A DNA stretch of 64,000 bases from Hordeum vulgare subsp. vulgare (Eukaryota; Streptophyta; Magnoliopsida; Poales; Poaceae): NCBI RefSeq assembly GCF_904849725.1, contig NC_058522.1, positions 200,057,486 through 200,121,485 of the forward strand. Direction: 5' to 3'. Shown here in pieces: positions 1 through 11,555 of this stretch. Each line of letters begins with the position of its first letter. The stretch's first letter is position 1. The translations under genes and the position numbers were made by a program. Below the pieces are notes generated by a model. That model was not told the DNA's origin, did no database searches, and saw only the letters and a list, made by a program, of their open reading frames with translations.

Positions 1-280
1 CTTCAAAAGATAATGATGTCACTCCCTATGAGGAGTGGTCGAAGAGAAGTACGATGCTCTTGTACTTACGTACTTGGGGCTGCTTGGCGAAAGTCAATGT
101 GCTGATCCCCAAGAAGCGTAAGTTTGGACCAAAGACTGTGGACTGCGTTAATTTGGGATAAGCTAAGAATAGCATAGGCTATAGATTTCTAGAAGTGAAA
201 TCTGAGGTACCTGACGTGAAGGTCGGTGCAATTATGGAGTCGAGGGATGCTACATTCTTTGAGGATATCTTTCCCATGAG
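1..280 (+). pseudogene. Ty1/copia pol fragment (integrase C-terminal side)
   Basis: Reading the frame that starts at base 18 gives a copia polyprotein segment with the recognisable blocks TPYEEW, YLRTWGCLAKV, KKRKFGPKTVDC and ESRDATFFEDIFPM. These are the region after the integrase core in many plant copia elements, where the integrase ends and the linker to reverse transcriptase begins. A TAA at 159-161 interrupts the frame where the family usually has an aromatic residue. The fragment runs off the left edge of the window and loses copia similarity near 280-310, where a different, GC-rich sequence begins. No LTR, PBS or PPT of this element is visible, so it is a truncated relic. The copia assignment is firm; the family within copia is not resolved. 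Confidence 0.8.
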
Positions 281-764
281 AGGCGTACTACTTTCTCATC
301 TCTTTTGCAAGAGATTTATTGGCGTATCCCCCGAGCGCATCTTTTCGGCGTCACAACCCTCCAAGGAGAAATGCGACCTGGAGGACGCGTGAAGGGGCGG
401 TTCGGAGCCTCATATGCGTCCTCGATGACCATGCAGCACTCCGGAGATGTGCGTCGGTCCGAGTAAGCGTCGGAGGCCTGGCCGAAGCCCCCTGTCATGC
501 CCTGGACAACAGCGCGGCGTTCCAAGGAGGTGTGTCGGCCAGGCGATGCGGAGCTCAGGGCTTCCGCTCCTTCCACCCGCGCTCGCATAGCACCTATGGA
601 GGCGCTACGGGCTCTTGCGCAGGCAGAGCAGCCACTGCTTCCTCCCACTCAGGGAAGATACATCGGCGAACTAACATCCATGGAGCCGACGAGCGGCTTG
701 TCGGATCGGGGTGGCACTGACGCCGGCCTGCTTCTAGCGATCCCCCTACCTGGCGCGCCAAACA
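281..764 (-). mobile_element. E0: start of internal region and PBS of a truncated gypsy-type element
   Basis: On the minus strand the sequence next to the LTR at 765 reads TGTTTGGCGCGCCAGGTAGG (PBS region about 744-764). It continues into GC-rich sequence that could be the start of a gag reading frame, for example the minus-strand frame 648-316. The same PBS motif, with one change, flanks the LTR of E2 at 17467-17484, so E0 and E2 are probably related. The element is broken off near 281-310 against the copia fragment, so most of its interior and its second LTR are missing. The gag reading is weak; the PBS/LTR arrangement is the real evidence. Confidence 0.55.
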
Positions 765-1678
765 TGTCGGTGAAGGATCGACACCTATGGGGGCCTCAAC
801 CGTCCCCCTTTTGCTGGCTTAGCGGGGAGAGGGGTCGCGGCAAGAGCCGAACCAACAGTCAGGGCCCGGCAAGATATTTTTACCTAGGTTCGGGCCGCGT
901 GGTGCGTAAAACCCTACTTAGGCATGTGTTTAATTATTGGTTTTGGGTTACTGTAGATCTGTCCTTTTTACAGCCTTTCGATTGGTCAAAAAGCCAAAAG
1001 TCCCTACTACTGAGCCTAGGGCCTCCTTTTATAGGCGAAGGGGTCACCATAGTGGCTCGGTGGGTGAACGGTGGGTTCACGAGTGAAACAGCGCCGACCG
1101 ACAGTTACAGTGTTACTGCCTTGTCATAGGTGCATTAAATGCTTCGATAGACTTCCCTGACCTCGTCAGGGGAGGAGGGGGTTGGACACGTACCCACACG
1201 TGGCAACTCCTGGGTGTTGTGCTGGAGTGCAGACGGACGCGTGGCTCATGCATCGTCAGTGGCGTGCTTGTCGGTGGAGGCGTTCGCAGGGCCCTCGCCT
1301 CTCCTCTGGCTTTCTCTTCCATCCCGGTGGGGTTACCTTGCCGGTCGTCTTCCTGTTCCTCTCGGCAGGGAGGTGACGGTCTGCCGAGGCCTTCTCAATC
1401 TTCCCGGCAAGGGTGGCTTGCCGGGGCTCAGTCCTTCTTCCTCGGCGGGAGGGTCTCGCCGTGGCATTGTCTATCTCCTCGACAGGGAGCTCCTGCCGGG
1501 GTCTCTTCTTCCTTCGCAGCAAGCGAATGCTTGCCGGGGCTTGCAATCTGCACATGCTGGCTTCAGAGTCTTACTTCCGCCCTAACCCCCAGCGATGCGC
1601 CCTGCCACTATGGAGGGGTTGCCGGTGTCCACACACTAGACCGGGGCACTGGAGACCCCAATCTTTAGTGCACCGACA
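765..1678 (-). mobile_element. E0 5' LTR
   Basis: On the plus strand this block starts TGTCGG and ends ACCGACA, and its left edge is adjacent to the PBS, so it is the 5' LTR of a minus-strand element of about 914 bp. A minus-strand TATA box (CCTATAAAAGG) lies at about 1026-1034. It shares with the E2 LTRs the block GGTTCGGGCCGC followed by GCGTAAAACCCTAC (about 893-920) and the same terminal bases. The stretch 1330-1560 holds degenerate short repeats of a TCTTCC/CGGCAGGGAG/TGCCGGGG type. The right boundary at 1678 is inferred from the terminal match to E2 and from E1 LTR sequence beginning after it. The paired LTR is not in the window, so the call rests on one copy. Confidence 0.5.
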
Positions 1679-1913
1679 CAAGTGCTCCGTCTCCCTCCTC
1701 ACGAACAACTCAAGGAGCAACCTTTGTATTGTGATTCCCAAATAGTCACACATGGAGGACTAGGGGTTTTACCTCACTGGAGGGCCCTGAACCTAGGTAA
1801 ACCGGCATCATGTGTGTTGCGCCTACACCCGTTCCTAGACGCCGTCGGCGCCCATCAGCCCCAAACCACGAGTTAAGCCACCCCATGGCATGTGTCCTGG
1901 AAATAGCATGATA
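1679..1913 (+). mobile_element. E1 5' LTR remnant (3' part only)
   Basis: This 235-bp block directly precedes the E1 PBS and contains the LTR-like stretch with CACATGGAGGACTAGGGG and TTTTACCTCACTGGAGGG. Its upstream part has been displaced by the E0 LTR. The expected CA terminus before the PBS reads ATA here, which could be a mutation. The partner 3' LTR would lie beyond the right edge of the window, so the call cannot be checked by alignment here. Confidence 0.5.
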
Positions 1914-1932
1914 GTTGGCGCCCACCATGGGG
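1914..1932 (+). other. E1 primer binding site
   Basis: The motif GTTGGCGCCCACCATGGGG follows the LTR remnant. It matches, with one base changed, the motif GTTGGCGCCCACCGTGGGG that follows the complete 5' LTR of E4 at 51367. The cognate tRNA was not determined. Confidence 0.7.
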
Positions 1933-1984
1933 CCGACAACGACGCCGACCAGAGTGACGTTCAGGGCGGGACCCTTCACCCCTT

Positions 1985-2862
1985 TTGGCGATGCGTGGCG
2001 CCCGGCCTAGTCGTGCGCTATGGGCACTCGACTGCTACAACGACAAGGCCCGTTGTCTGGAGGACGCGGCCTTCCCCGTTGACAGCTCCATCACCGCATT
2101 CGGCTCTCACCGCGTCTACGTCGAGCTCATCACGGACAGATACCCCACCGAGGTGCTCAGCTGCGACGAGCTGTCGCCAGCCGCTCCCGCAGCATCGACG
2201 ACATGTGCGGCCATGTGGAGGTGTTCATCGTCACCTTGCATGGCGGCGTGTCTCGGAACCAAACCCCGATTCACGTGGCTATGGACAGGCTCCGTACCCC
2301 CATCCCTCGGGTGGACGACCCGTCGGTCACCACCCAAGAGCTCGACGGCCATCGCCTGCAGCTGCTCCACGAGGCAGAAGCGATGGAGGCTACTCAGCGC
2401 GAGTTTGAAGCTACTCAGTGTGAGTTCAACGTGGCCCATGGTTACACGGCGGCTGCCCCGGGCACAGCTAGCTGGAGGGTGTGCGGTGCCGAGGAGGTGT
2501 AGTCCACCAGGCACTAGTCGGCGACCACCCCATCTACGAGACCCAGTCAAGAACATGCGAGTCGTGTAGGCTATCATCGGCGAGCTCGAGGGCCGCGATG
2601 GTACGACTCGCGATGCGTAGTATGAACGCACCCGCATCCTCATTGAGGCCGCCAACGCACAGCGGGCCCAGTTGTCCCATGACCCAGCCGGCTCCCTCTC
2701 AAGGACCTGCACCAACGCCGGCGAGCCCATAGCTGGCCGACGGGAGACAAACCAGACATCTTCGCGTGTCAACACCCATCAGTATCATGGCAACCAACAG
2801 ACGGGCAGCCGCGGCCGACGGGACCGTAGCCCGTCTGCCACTGATAGCCGTGCACAGGTGCC
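1985..2862 (+). pseudogene. E1 gag, duplicated copy 1, segment a
   Basis: This is the N-terminal part of an E1 gag. From about 2091 it aligns base by base with the second gag copy that starts at about 18659, for example the shared blocks CACCGAGGTGCTCA, TCACCTTGCATGGCGG and GAGTTTGAAGCTACTC. Several frames are open only for short stretches, so the gene is broken by stops and indels. The frame at 2203-2502 contains a helical, glutamate-rich segment (LLHEAEAMEATQREFEATQ) expected of a gag coiled-coil region. The segment ends where the Athila-like element enters at 2863 and resumes at 9661. Confidence 0.65.
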
Positions 2863-4376
2863 GGCTACATCTTGAGCTCCCGTTGGTTTTTCCCTTGAAG
2901 AGGAAAGGGTTATGCAGCACAGTAGTAGTAAGTATTTCCCTCAGTTTGAGAACCAAGGTATCAATCCAGTAGGAGTATCAAGACAAGTCACCAATGTACC
3001 TGCGCAAAAACAAACAAACTTGCACCCAACGCTATAAAGGGGTTGTCAATCCCTTCACGATTAATTGCAAGGTGAGATCTGAAGGTGGAAAGCGCGACAA
3101 AGTGAAAGTGTACAACTGAAAATATGATGTGAAGTAGACCCGGGGGCCATAGTGTTCACTAGAGATGTGAGATCTGAAGTATTACGGTGGGTGAACGGAT
3201 TACTGTCGAGCAATTGATAGAACCGCGCAAAGTCATGATGATATCTAAGGCAATGATCATACATATAGGCATCACGTCCGAGACAAGTAGACCCATACTG
3301 TCTGCATCTACTACTATTACTCCACACATCGACCGCTATCCAACATGCATCTAGTGTATTGAGTTCATAAAAAACAGAGTAATGCCTTAAGCAAGATGAC
3401 ATGATGTAGAGGGATAAATTCATGCAATAGATATAACCCCCATCTTTTTACCCTTAATGGCAACAACATGATGCGTGCCTCACTACCCCTTCTGTCACTG
3501 GGTGAGGACACCGCACAGTATGAACACAAAACCAAGCACTTCTCCCATTGCAAGAATTATAGATCAAGTTGGCCAAACGAAACCCACAACTCGAAGAGAA
3601 TTACAAGGATACAAAATCATGCATATAAGAGATCGGAAGAGACTCAAATAATATTCATATATAATCTGATCATAAATCCACAATTCATCGGATCTCAACA
3701 AACACACCGCAAAAGAAGATTACATCGGATAGATCTCCATGAAGATCATGGAGAACTTTGTATTGAAGATCCAAGAAAGAGAAGAAGCCATCTAGCTACT
3801 AGGTATGGACCCGAAGGTCTGTGGTGAACTACTCACGCATCATCGGAGAGGCAATGGTGTTGATGAAGAAGCCCTCCGTGTCTAAATCCCCCCTCCGACA
3901 GGGCACCAGAACGTGCCCCAAATGGGATCTTGCGGAGACACAAGCTTGCAGCGGCGGAAAGGTATTTTCGTGGCTCTCTCTGGCAGTTTTGTATTTTTAG
4001 AGAATTTATAGACGGAAGAAGTAGGGAAAAGGAGCCACGGGGGGTCACAAGCCTTTTAGGCGCCCCTCCCCAGGCCGCGGCTAGGGGGCTTGTGACCTCC
4101 CCCGGGGTCCTTTGCCTTGGTTCCCAAGTCCCGTGTGTATCTTCTGTTTTAGATAAAATCATTCTGCAGGTTTTAGTCCGTTTGGACTCCGTTTAATATT
4201 CTCCTCTGAAAACGATCAAAAACACGAAAAAAACAGAAACAGGCACTTGGCACTGAGTTAATAGGTTAGTCCCAAAAAAGATGTAAAATAGCATAATCAT
4301 GCATACAGAACATCCAAAGTTGACAAGATAATAGCATGGAACCATCAAAAATTATAGATATGTTGGAGACGTATCA
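2863..4376 (-). mobile_element. Athila-like 3' LTR
   Basis: This is the left member of the LTR pair and is complete: on the minus strand it begins TGATACGTCTCC at 4376 and ends near 2863, where the expected TG (plus strand) appears as GG. Its sequence matches 8192-9660 throughout with scattered substitutions and small indels, including a block of about 15 bases present here near 3490-3515 and absent at 8825. A minus-strand TATAAATT lies at about 4004-4011. Confidence 0.85.
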
Positions 4377-4392
4377 AGCATCCCCAAGCTTA
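4377..4392 (-). other. Athila-like polypurine tract
   Basis: Reading the minus strand, TAAGCTTGGGGATGCT directly precedes the 3' LTR. Two further copies of the core GCTTGGGGATGC occur inside the element at 6425-6436 and 6480-6492. Confidence 0.6.
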
Positions 4393-7300
4393 ACTCCTGC
4401 TCGTCCTCGAGTAGGGAAGTGATAAAGACTGCATTTTTTATGTGGAATGCTACCTAACATATTTGTCCTTTATAACTTGTTTCTTGTGACAGGAATGTTC
4501 AGATCCGTAAGATTCAAAACAATAGATTACTATTGACATGAAAACAATAATACTTCAAGCAAACTAGCAAGGCAATCATGAACTTTTGAAATAACAAGGC
4601 CAAAGAAAGTTATCCCTAAAAAATCATATAGTCTGGCTTTGCTCCATCATCCCCACACAACGAATTTACATCATGCACAACCCCGGTTTTGGCCAAGTAA
4701 TTGTTTTCGCACTCTTACTTTCTCAAACTTTTTCAACTCTCGCGCAATACATGAGCGTGAGCCATGGATATAACACTATAGGTGGAATAGAGTGTGGTGG
4801 AAGTTGTGAGGCAAAAAGGAGGAGATGGTCACATCAACTCGGCGTATCAACGGGCTATGGAGATGCCCATCGATAGATATCAATGTGAATGAGTAGGGAT
4901 TACCATGCAACGGATGCACTTAGAGCTATAAGTGTGTGAAAGCTGAAAAGGAGAACTAGTGGGTGTGCACCCAACTTGCTTGCTCACGAATACCTAGGGC
5001 AATTTTGAGGAAGCCCATCATTGGAATATACAATCCAAGTTACATAATGAAAATTCCAACTAGTATATGGAAGTGTCAAAACAAGAGACTCTCAATCATG
5101 AAGGACATGGTGCTATTGTGAAGCACAAGTGTGGAAAAAGTTTAGTAGCATTGTCCCTTCTCTCTTTTTCTCTCTTGTTTTTTGTTTGGGCTCTTTGGCC
5201 TCTTTTCATTTTTTTTCTGGACATCTTTGGCCTCTTTTTTTATTTCCTCACATGGGATAATGCTCTAATAATGATGATCATCACACTTTTATTTACTCAC
5301 AGCTCAATGCTTAGAACAGTGATAACTCTATAGGAAATGCCTCCGGTAGTGTACATGGATCTGCAACGATCTAGCTTGGCTTATGACGTTGAAACATCTC
5401 GCTAGCTATCTTACGGTCATGCAATGGCAATATGAAAGTGACGGCACAAGTCATGAGACAGAACGATGGGAGTTGCATGGCAATATATCTCGGAATGGCT
5501 ATAAAAATGCCATAATAGGTGGGTATGGTGGCTGTTTTGACGAAGGCATATGGTGGGTTTGTGCATCGGTGAAACTTGCACCGCACTAGAGAGGCTAGCA
5601 ATGGTGGAAGGTGAAAGTGCATCTATACCATGGACTCACATTAGTCATGAAGAACTCATATACTTATTGCGAAAGTTTTATTAGTAATGGAAACAAAGTG
5701 CTAAACGCATACTCCTAGGTGTTAACCATCGCGCGATCCCGACCGCCACACAAAGGGTGACAATCAATGAATCGATTATGCTCCGACTTCCTAACATAGC
5801 GGTTCACCATACGTGCATGCTACGGGAATCACTAGCTTCAACACAAGTATTTCTAAATTCACAACACCCTACTAACATAAGTCTAATATTACCAAATCCA
5901 TATCTCAAAACTTAATTGTTAGGAATCAAACTTCTCTTACTAATCAATGCACTTGAATATGGAAGTTTTTATTATATCCTCTTTGGATGCCTATCATCTT
6001 TAGGACTACTTTCATAGCACAAGCCAATTACCAAGTTACTGAGAGAGCACTCTCAAAAAGATATAAGTGAAGATCGAGAGTTTTTATTTCTTCAAAATAT
6101 GACACCGCCGTGCTCTAAAAATAATTAAGTGAAGCACTAGAGCAAAATTATCTAGCTCAAAAGATATAAGTGAGGCACATGCGAGCTAAATTGCCTAACT
6201 CAAAAGATATAAGTGAAGCTCAATGAGTATTCTAGCAAATTCACGATGAGTGCATGTCTCTCTCAAAAAGGTGTGCAACAAGGATGATTGTGACACAACA
6301 AAAAGAAAAGACTGCTATAATACACGACGCTCCAAGCAAAACACATATCATGTCGTGAATAAAAATATAGCTCCAAGTAACATTACCGATGGATTGAAGA
6401 CGAAAGAGGGGATGCCTTCCCGGGGCATCCCCAAGCATAGTCTTTTTGGTGTCCTTGAATTTGGCTTGGGATGACTTGGGCATCCCCAAGCTTGAGTTCT
6501 TTACACTCTTTACCCCATTTTCCATGAGAACATCACCCAAAACTTGAAAACTTCACAACACAAAACTTAAACAGAAACTCGTGATATCATTAGCATACGA
6601 AAACAAACTACCAACTCTTTAGGTATTGTAGTAAACTTGATTTCTATTTAGATTGATGTTAGATTACTGTATTCTCACTTTTCAATGTCTAGTACCCCCT
6701 GATACTATCCATAGTTTCATCAAAATAAGCAATCAACACAACAAAAACAGAATCTGTCAAAAACAGACTAGTCTGTAGCAATCTGTATACTTCCTATACT
6801 TCTGGTATCTCAACAATTATGGAAAATTATGATAATTAGGGAAATTGGCATATCAACCAGCATCAAAACGAATCAACTCAAAATCTCTTTCTGGATAGGA
6901 ATTAAAAATAAATTCGTGAGCACAAAGTTTCTGTCTTTTTCAGCTTGATCAAACAACCATCACTAAAACTAATCATAAAGGTTTTACTTGGCACAAACAC
7001 AAAAAGAAACACAAAAAACACAACAATAAAAGAATTATGATGGTGTGGACACAACAAAACGAAAAACAAAAAGCAAAGATAAATTCATTGGGTTGCCTCC
7101 CAACAAGCGCTATTGTTTAACGCCCTTAGCTAGGCATTGATAATTCAATGATGCTCACATAAAAGATAGCAATCGGACACGAAGAGAGCATCATGAAACA
7201 TGTGACAAACATGTATAAGTATAACATACTTCCTATGCATAGTCATTTTATAGGAAAAAAAATTATCAAGACAAGCAATAACTACCATATGCAAGGAAGA

Positions 7301-7509
7301 AGAAAGGGACAATATCAATCTCAACATAACGAGAGGTAATTTAGTAACATGAAAGTTTCTACCACAATATCTTCATATCTTATAATAATTACATGTGGGA
7401 TCATATTCAAATTCAACAATATAACTATCACATAGGATATTATTTTCAAGATCCACATGCATGCAAAGTTGACACTCTTCAAAAATAGTGGGATTATCAT
7501 CAACTAAAG
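4393..7509 (-). other. Athila-like internal region without credible coding sequence
   Basis: This AT-rich 3.1-kb stretch contains only short frames. The plus-strand frame at 5067-5333 encodes a run of hydrophobic residues, but it is T-rich and antisense to the element, so I do not treat it as a gene. Short repeated phrases such as AAAAGATATAAGTGA recur at about 6057-6220. I see no protease, RT or integrase motif on either strand. Confidence 0.6.
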
Positions 7510-7914
7510 TCATGACTTCTCCAAACCCACTTTCAATCTTATTGCAACCTTAATATCAATATCATATTCATCATGAGGCTTAAACAAATTTTCAAGATCA
7601 TAAGAAAAATCATCACCCCAATCATGATCATTGCAACAAGTAGTGGACATAGCAAAACTAGCATCTCCAAGCTTAGAGTTTTGCATATTTTTAGCATGAT
7701 TGGCATTAATAGAAGTCATAGTGAAACCATTGCAATCATGCTTTTCATTCAAGGAGCCCTCGGTAATCACTTCATAAATTTCTTCATCACAATTTTCAGA
7801 TTCACGCATCTCAAGCAAAACTTCATAAAGATAGTCAAGTGCACTCAACTCGCTAGCAATTGGTTCAACATAATTGGATCTCTTAAAGAGATTAGAAAGT
7901 GGGCGAGGATCCAT
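7510..7914 (-). CDS. Gag-like N-terminal ORF of the Athila-like element
   Basis: This 134-residue frame starts MDPRPLSNLFKRSNYVEPIA and lies about 280 bases downstream of the PBS, where gag begins in LTR retrotransposons. It is acidic, rich in Asn, Glu and Asp, and shows no zinc knuckle, membrane segment or enzyme motif. It may be the amino end of a gag whose remainder is lost, or a short protein peculiar to this non-autonomous family. No RT partner is present in the element. I recognise the start from similar Triticeae elements but cannot assign a function beyond its gag position. Confidence 0.5.
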   Translation of the reverse strand: MDPRPLSNLFKRSNYVEPIASELSALDYLYEVLLEMRESENCDEEIYEVITEGSLNEKHDCNGFTMTSINANHAKNMQNSKLGDASFAMSTTCCNDHDWGDDFSYDLENLFKPHDEYDIDIKVAIRLKVGLEKS

Positions 7915-8162
7915 ATTAATAGATTTTCAGCAAGCGAATATGCAAGCATAGCACACAAGCAAAGGAAAGGCAAATGAAAAAGGCAAATATTTTTGTAAAT
8001 TTTGTTTTTCAGAAGTGGGGGAGAGGAAAACGGGAGGCAAAAGGCAAAAAAAAGTAAATGCAAGAGATGAGTTTGCGATAGTTACTTGGATAAGCTTCAC
8101 TTAGAATAGTCCCGGGCGCCAGAAATTGACACGTTGAAGGGAGACTATTCTTGACTTGATAC

Positions 8163-8187
8163 TCCCCGGCAACGGCGCCAGAAATTC
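8163..8187 (-). other. Athila-like primer binding site
   Basis: On the minus strand the bases after the 5' LTR read through TGGCGCCGTTGCCGGGGAG, the PBS type of Athila-lineage elements. A partial second copy of the GGCGCCAGAAATT edge (plus strand) lies just inside, at about 8113-8126. Confidence 0.8.
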
Positions 8188-8191
8188 TTCT

Positions 8192-9660
8192 TGCTACCTC
8201 TTGAGCTCGCGTCGGTTTTTCCCTTGAAGAGGAAAGGGTGATGCAGCATAGTAGCAGTAAGTATTTCCCTCAGTTTGAGAACCAAGGTATCAATCCAGTA
8301 GGAGTATCAAGACAAGTCGCCAATGTACCTGTGCAAAAATAGACAAACTTGCACCCAATGCTATAAAGGGGTTGTCAATGCCTTCATGATTAATTGCAAG
8401 GTGAGATCTGAAGGTGTAAATTGCAACAAACTGAAAGTGTAGAGCTGAAAATATGATGTGAAGTAGACCCGGGGGCCATAGTGTTCACTAGAGGCTTCTC
8501 TCATGATAGCAAGTATTATGGTGGGTGAACGAATTACTGTCGAGCAATTGATAGAACCGCACAAAGGCATGATGATATCTAAGGCAACATCATACATATA
8601 GGCATCACGTACGAGACAAGTAGACCGATACTGTCTGCATCTACTACTATTACTCCACACATCGACTGTTATCCAGCATGCATCTAGTGTATTGAGTTCA
8701 TAACAAACAGAGTAACGCCTTAAGCAAGATGACATGATGTAGAGGGATAAATTCATGCAATAGATATGAACCCCATCTTTTTTCCCTTAATGGCAACAAC
8801 ATGATGCGTGCCTCGCTACCCCTTCTGGCACGGTATGAACCCAAAACCAAGCACTTCTCCCATTACAAGAATTATAGATCAAATTGGCCAAACGAAACCC
8901 ACAACTCGAAAAGAATTACAAGGATACGAAATCATTCATATAAGAGATCCGAAGAGACTCAAATAATATTCATAGATAATCTGATCATAAATCCACAATT
9001 CGTCGGATCTCGACAAACACACCGCAAAAGAAGATTACATCGGATAGATCTCCATGAAGATCATGGAGAACTTTGTATTGAAGATACAAGAGTGCGAAGA
9101 AGCCATCTAGCTACTAGCTATGGACCCAAAGATCAATGGTGAACTACTCACGCATCATCGGAGAGGCAATGGTGTTGATGAAGAAGTCCTCCATGTCCGA
9201 ATCCCCCTCCGACAGGGCACCAGAACATGCCCCACATGTGATCTTGCAGAGACAAAAGCTTGCGGTGGCGGAAAAGTATTTTCGTGGCTCTCTCTCGCAG
9301 TTTTGGATTTTTAGAGAATTTATAGGCGGTAGAAGTAGGGCAAAGGAGCCACGGGGGGCCTACAAGCCTGCTATGCGCCCCCCCAGGCCGCGTCTAGGGG
9401 GCTTGTGACCTCCCCCGGGGTCCTTTGCCTTGGTTCCCAAGTCCCCTGCTTATTTTCTGTTATGGAGAAAGTCATTCCGCATGTTTTATTCCGTTTGGAC
9501 TCCGTTTAATATTCTCCTCTGAAAAAGGTCAAAACACCGAAAAAACAGAAACTTGCACTTGGCACTGAGTTAATAGGTTAGTCCCAAAAAGATATAAAAT
9601 AGCATAATCATGCATACAAAACATCCAAACTTGACAAGATAATAGCATGGAACCATCAAA
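8192..9660 (-). mobile_element. Athila-like 5' LTR, truncated
   Basis: This is the right member of the LTR pair. It begins TGCTACCTCTTGAGC on the plus strand next to the PBS and follows 2863-4376 closely. It stops at ACCATCAAAA (9660), so about 35 bases that should include the minus-strand TGATACGTCTCC terminus are missing. E1 gag sequence starts immediately after. A minus-strand TATAAATT lies at about 9317-9324. Confidence 0.8.
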
Positions 9661-10666
9661 ACTCGCTAGGGGGATCGCAAGTCGGGATGAAGCGGCCGGC
9701 GCAAGGAGCGCGATCGATCGGCGATACCTCGCGGGCCGGTGGACGACCGAATCGGCGCGCGCGAGCTCGAGGACCAGGACGCGCGTTTCCGCTTGGACCG
9801 TCTCACCCAATCCCGCGCGGTCGAGGAGGAAGGCTCGGCCGGCCCGCCGTGCTTCGGGCCACCATCCTCAAGGAGCCATTCCCCAAAGGCTTCACCATGG
9901 CGCACGATGCCCCAAGTACAATGGCTCGACCAAGCTTGAGGATTGGTTGACCGACTACACCACCGTCGTCAGCATTGCCGGCGGCAACAAGCGCGTAGCT
10001 GTCCGCTATGCGCACCTCATGCTGCTCAGCTCAGCGTAGAGCTGGCTCAAAAGCCTGTCGGCTGGCAGCATGCACAGCTGGTTGGACTGCAAGGAGGCAT
10101 TTGTGCCCAACTTCACCGGCACGTACCAGCGCCCTGGTCAGCCTCGGTAGCTCGCCCGGTGCGTACACGGCCCGGCCGAGCCGCTTTGTGACTACGAAAC
10201 GCGATGGACCGAAATACACAACTCCTGCGAGGGCATTCAGGAAGTGCAGGCAATCCAGTACTTCATTGACGGCTGCCAAGATGGCACCCTCCTCAAGCAC
10301 AAGCTCATGCGTCAGGAACCCTCCACCCTGGCGCAGCTGATGGTCGTTATCGACCAGTTCGGCGTCGTCGAGTCTTCCATGAAGCTCCCATGCTCGTTGA
10401 CACGACCAACAAGTGAACCGTGCCCAAGCCGGCTGCCACCCTCGGAGCCGGCCGATCCCAGCCGGATCAGGTAAAACACAAGACCGGCCAGCCGCATGCC
10501 CGCCAAGGTAGTCAGCTGGTCGCAGCCGTCGAGGATGGTCGCATGGCAGACGGCCAAGGCCCCAGCCGGCGCCATCGCACCAACGAAGGCAAGCAGCCAT
10601 GGCACGCCAAATACACCTTTGAAGCCATGCTCGACGGGCCCTGCAAGTTCAACAATGGGGCCAAGC
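9661..10666 (+). pseudogene. E1 gag, duplicated copy 1, segment b
   Basis: E1 gag resumes here after the Athila-like element and matches 19430-20410 of gag copy 2. The frame 9647-10039 includes DWLTDYTT and AVRYAHLMLLS, corresponding to the retrotransposon gag domain seen in copy 2 at 19703-19906. A TAG at 10037-10039 breaks it. Further frames at 10244-10474 and 10420-10896 carry other parts of the same protein out of frame. The segment ends with the bases CAAGC, the target-site duplication of E2. Confidence 0.7.
10662..10666. repeat. E2 target-site duplication, left copy
   Basis: CAAGC lies directly before the E2 terminus and is repeated at 18359-18363. In gag copy 2 the matching uninterrupted site is GGCCAAGCCGGCAATGCAC at about 20407-20425, where CAAGC occurs once. 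Confidence 0.9.
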
Positions 10667-11543
10667 TGTCAGATTTCGGGCTCCGCAAAACCCTAAGGAT
10701 TCAAACACTGGGGCGTGTACGAAGATCTCTCCCTGCTTGGCCTCACCTAGCCCACTACTCCATGGCAACGACGAAGGACTCACTCGATGGCGAGGGTTGC
10801 ACAGAACACAACAGTTCACCCAGGTTCAGGTCGCAGCGAAGCGTAAAACCCTACTCTTGCTTTTGGTGTATTGCCTCTCGCGGAGGTGGTGGATGAACTA
10901 CTACAGTGCTCTCGAGCCTCCGGAGGTCAAGTGGCTAAGTGTATTCCTACGGTTGGAATGAGCTCCCCCTACCAAATGTTCTACCCTTTCTATTTATACA
11001 GGAGGCCCGGGTCCTCTTCCCTCATAGCTTCGGTGGGAAGGGATCCCACAGCGGCCAATTTTGAAGGGGAGCAGGGGAACATGCTCCCCTGCCCAAAGGT
11101 GATCTTCGCCCGCAAAGTAACTGCCCACGCTGCAGGGACGGGCCCGGGGATGATGTTTGCCCTACTGGCGGGTGGCGGCGGCTTTGTTGCACCAGAAGGG
11201 AAACCTTTGGAAGATGCCTTTGGAACCCTAGTACGCTCCCACCTCCTTTGCACAAAAGAGGAAACTGTCTTGCCCTGCCCTGCCATCTACTGCTCGCATG
11301 TCCTTCCCTGGCGTCACCATTGTCTCCTGATGCCCGGCGTTGCCTCGAAATATCCGCCGCCCCAGAAGGGTCCTGAGGAGGTACCCTGCAGGTCTTGATG
11401 TCACTCTTCCTCGCGAGGCTTGGCCCCTCATGAGGGCCTTCTCCAGGGTTGTGTTGTCCCAATCAATCTTGGGTCGGTGAGGTGGACCGGCCGTGGGCCG
11501 CAGGTAGGCAGGTCTGGGTACCCCCATTCCTAGAATGAGGACA
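10667..11543 (-). mobile_element. E2 3' LTR
   Basis: This 877-bp repeat aligns along its length with 17485-18358. A minus-strand TATAAATAG is at 10990-10998. On the minus strand it is preceded by the PPT at 11544-11555. The repeats differ by scattered substitutions and small indels, so the insertion is not recent. Confidence 0.9.
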
Positions 11544-11555
11544 GTAGCCCCCGGA
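11544..11555 (-). other. E2 polypurine tract
   Basis: The minus strand reads TCCGGGGGCTAC directly before the 3' LTR, a PPT type common in grass gypsy elements. Confidence 0.75.

Larger units (their letters stand above)
2863..9660 (-). mobile_element. Athila-lineage (Sabrina-like) LTR retrotransposon, non-autonomous, inserted in E1 gag
   Basis: Two direct repeats of about 1.5 kb (2863-4376 and 8192-9660) flank a 3.8-kb interior. The PBS sits against the right-hand repeat, so the element is on the minus strand. Its LTR starts TGATACGTCTCCAAC, and its PBS contains TGGCGCCGTTGCCGGGGA, which I associate with the Athila lineage; LTR length and type recall Sabrina. Only a short gag-like frame is present and no protease, RT or integrase was found, so mobility would have depended on proteins from another element. 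E1 gag sequence flanks both sides. The right LTR lacks its last roughly 35 bases, and no clear target-site duplication remains. Confidence 0.8.

Noticed and set aside
5067..5333. Small hydrophobic, membrane-like ORF on the plus strand
   Set aside because: It arises from a T-rich tract, is antisense to the Athila-like element and has no supporting motif or context.
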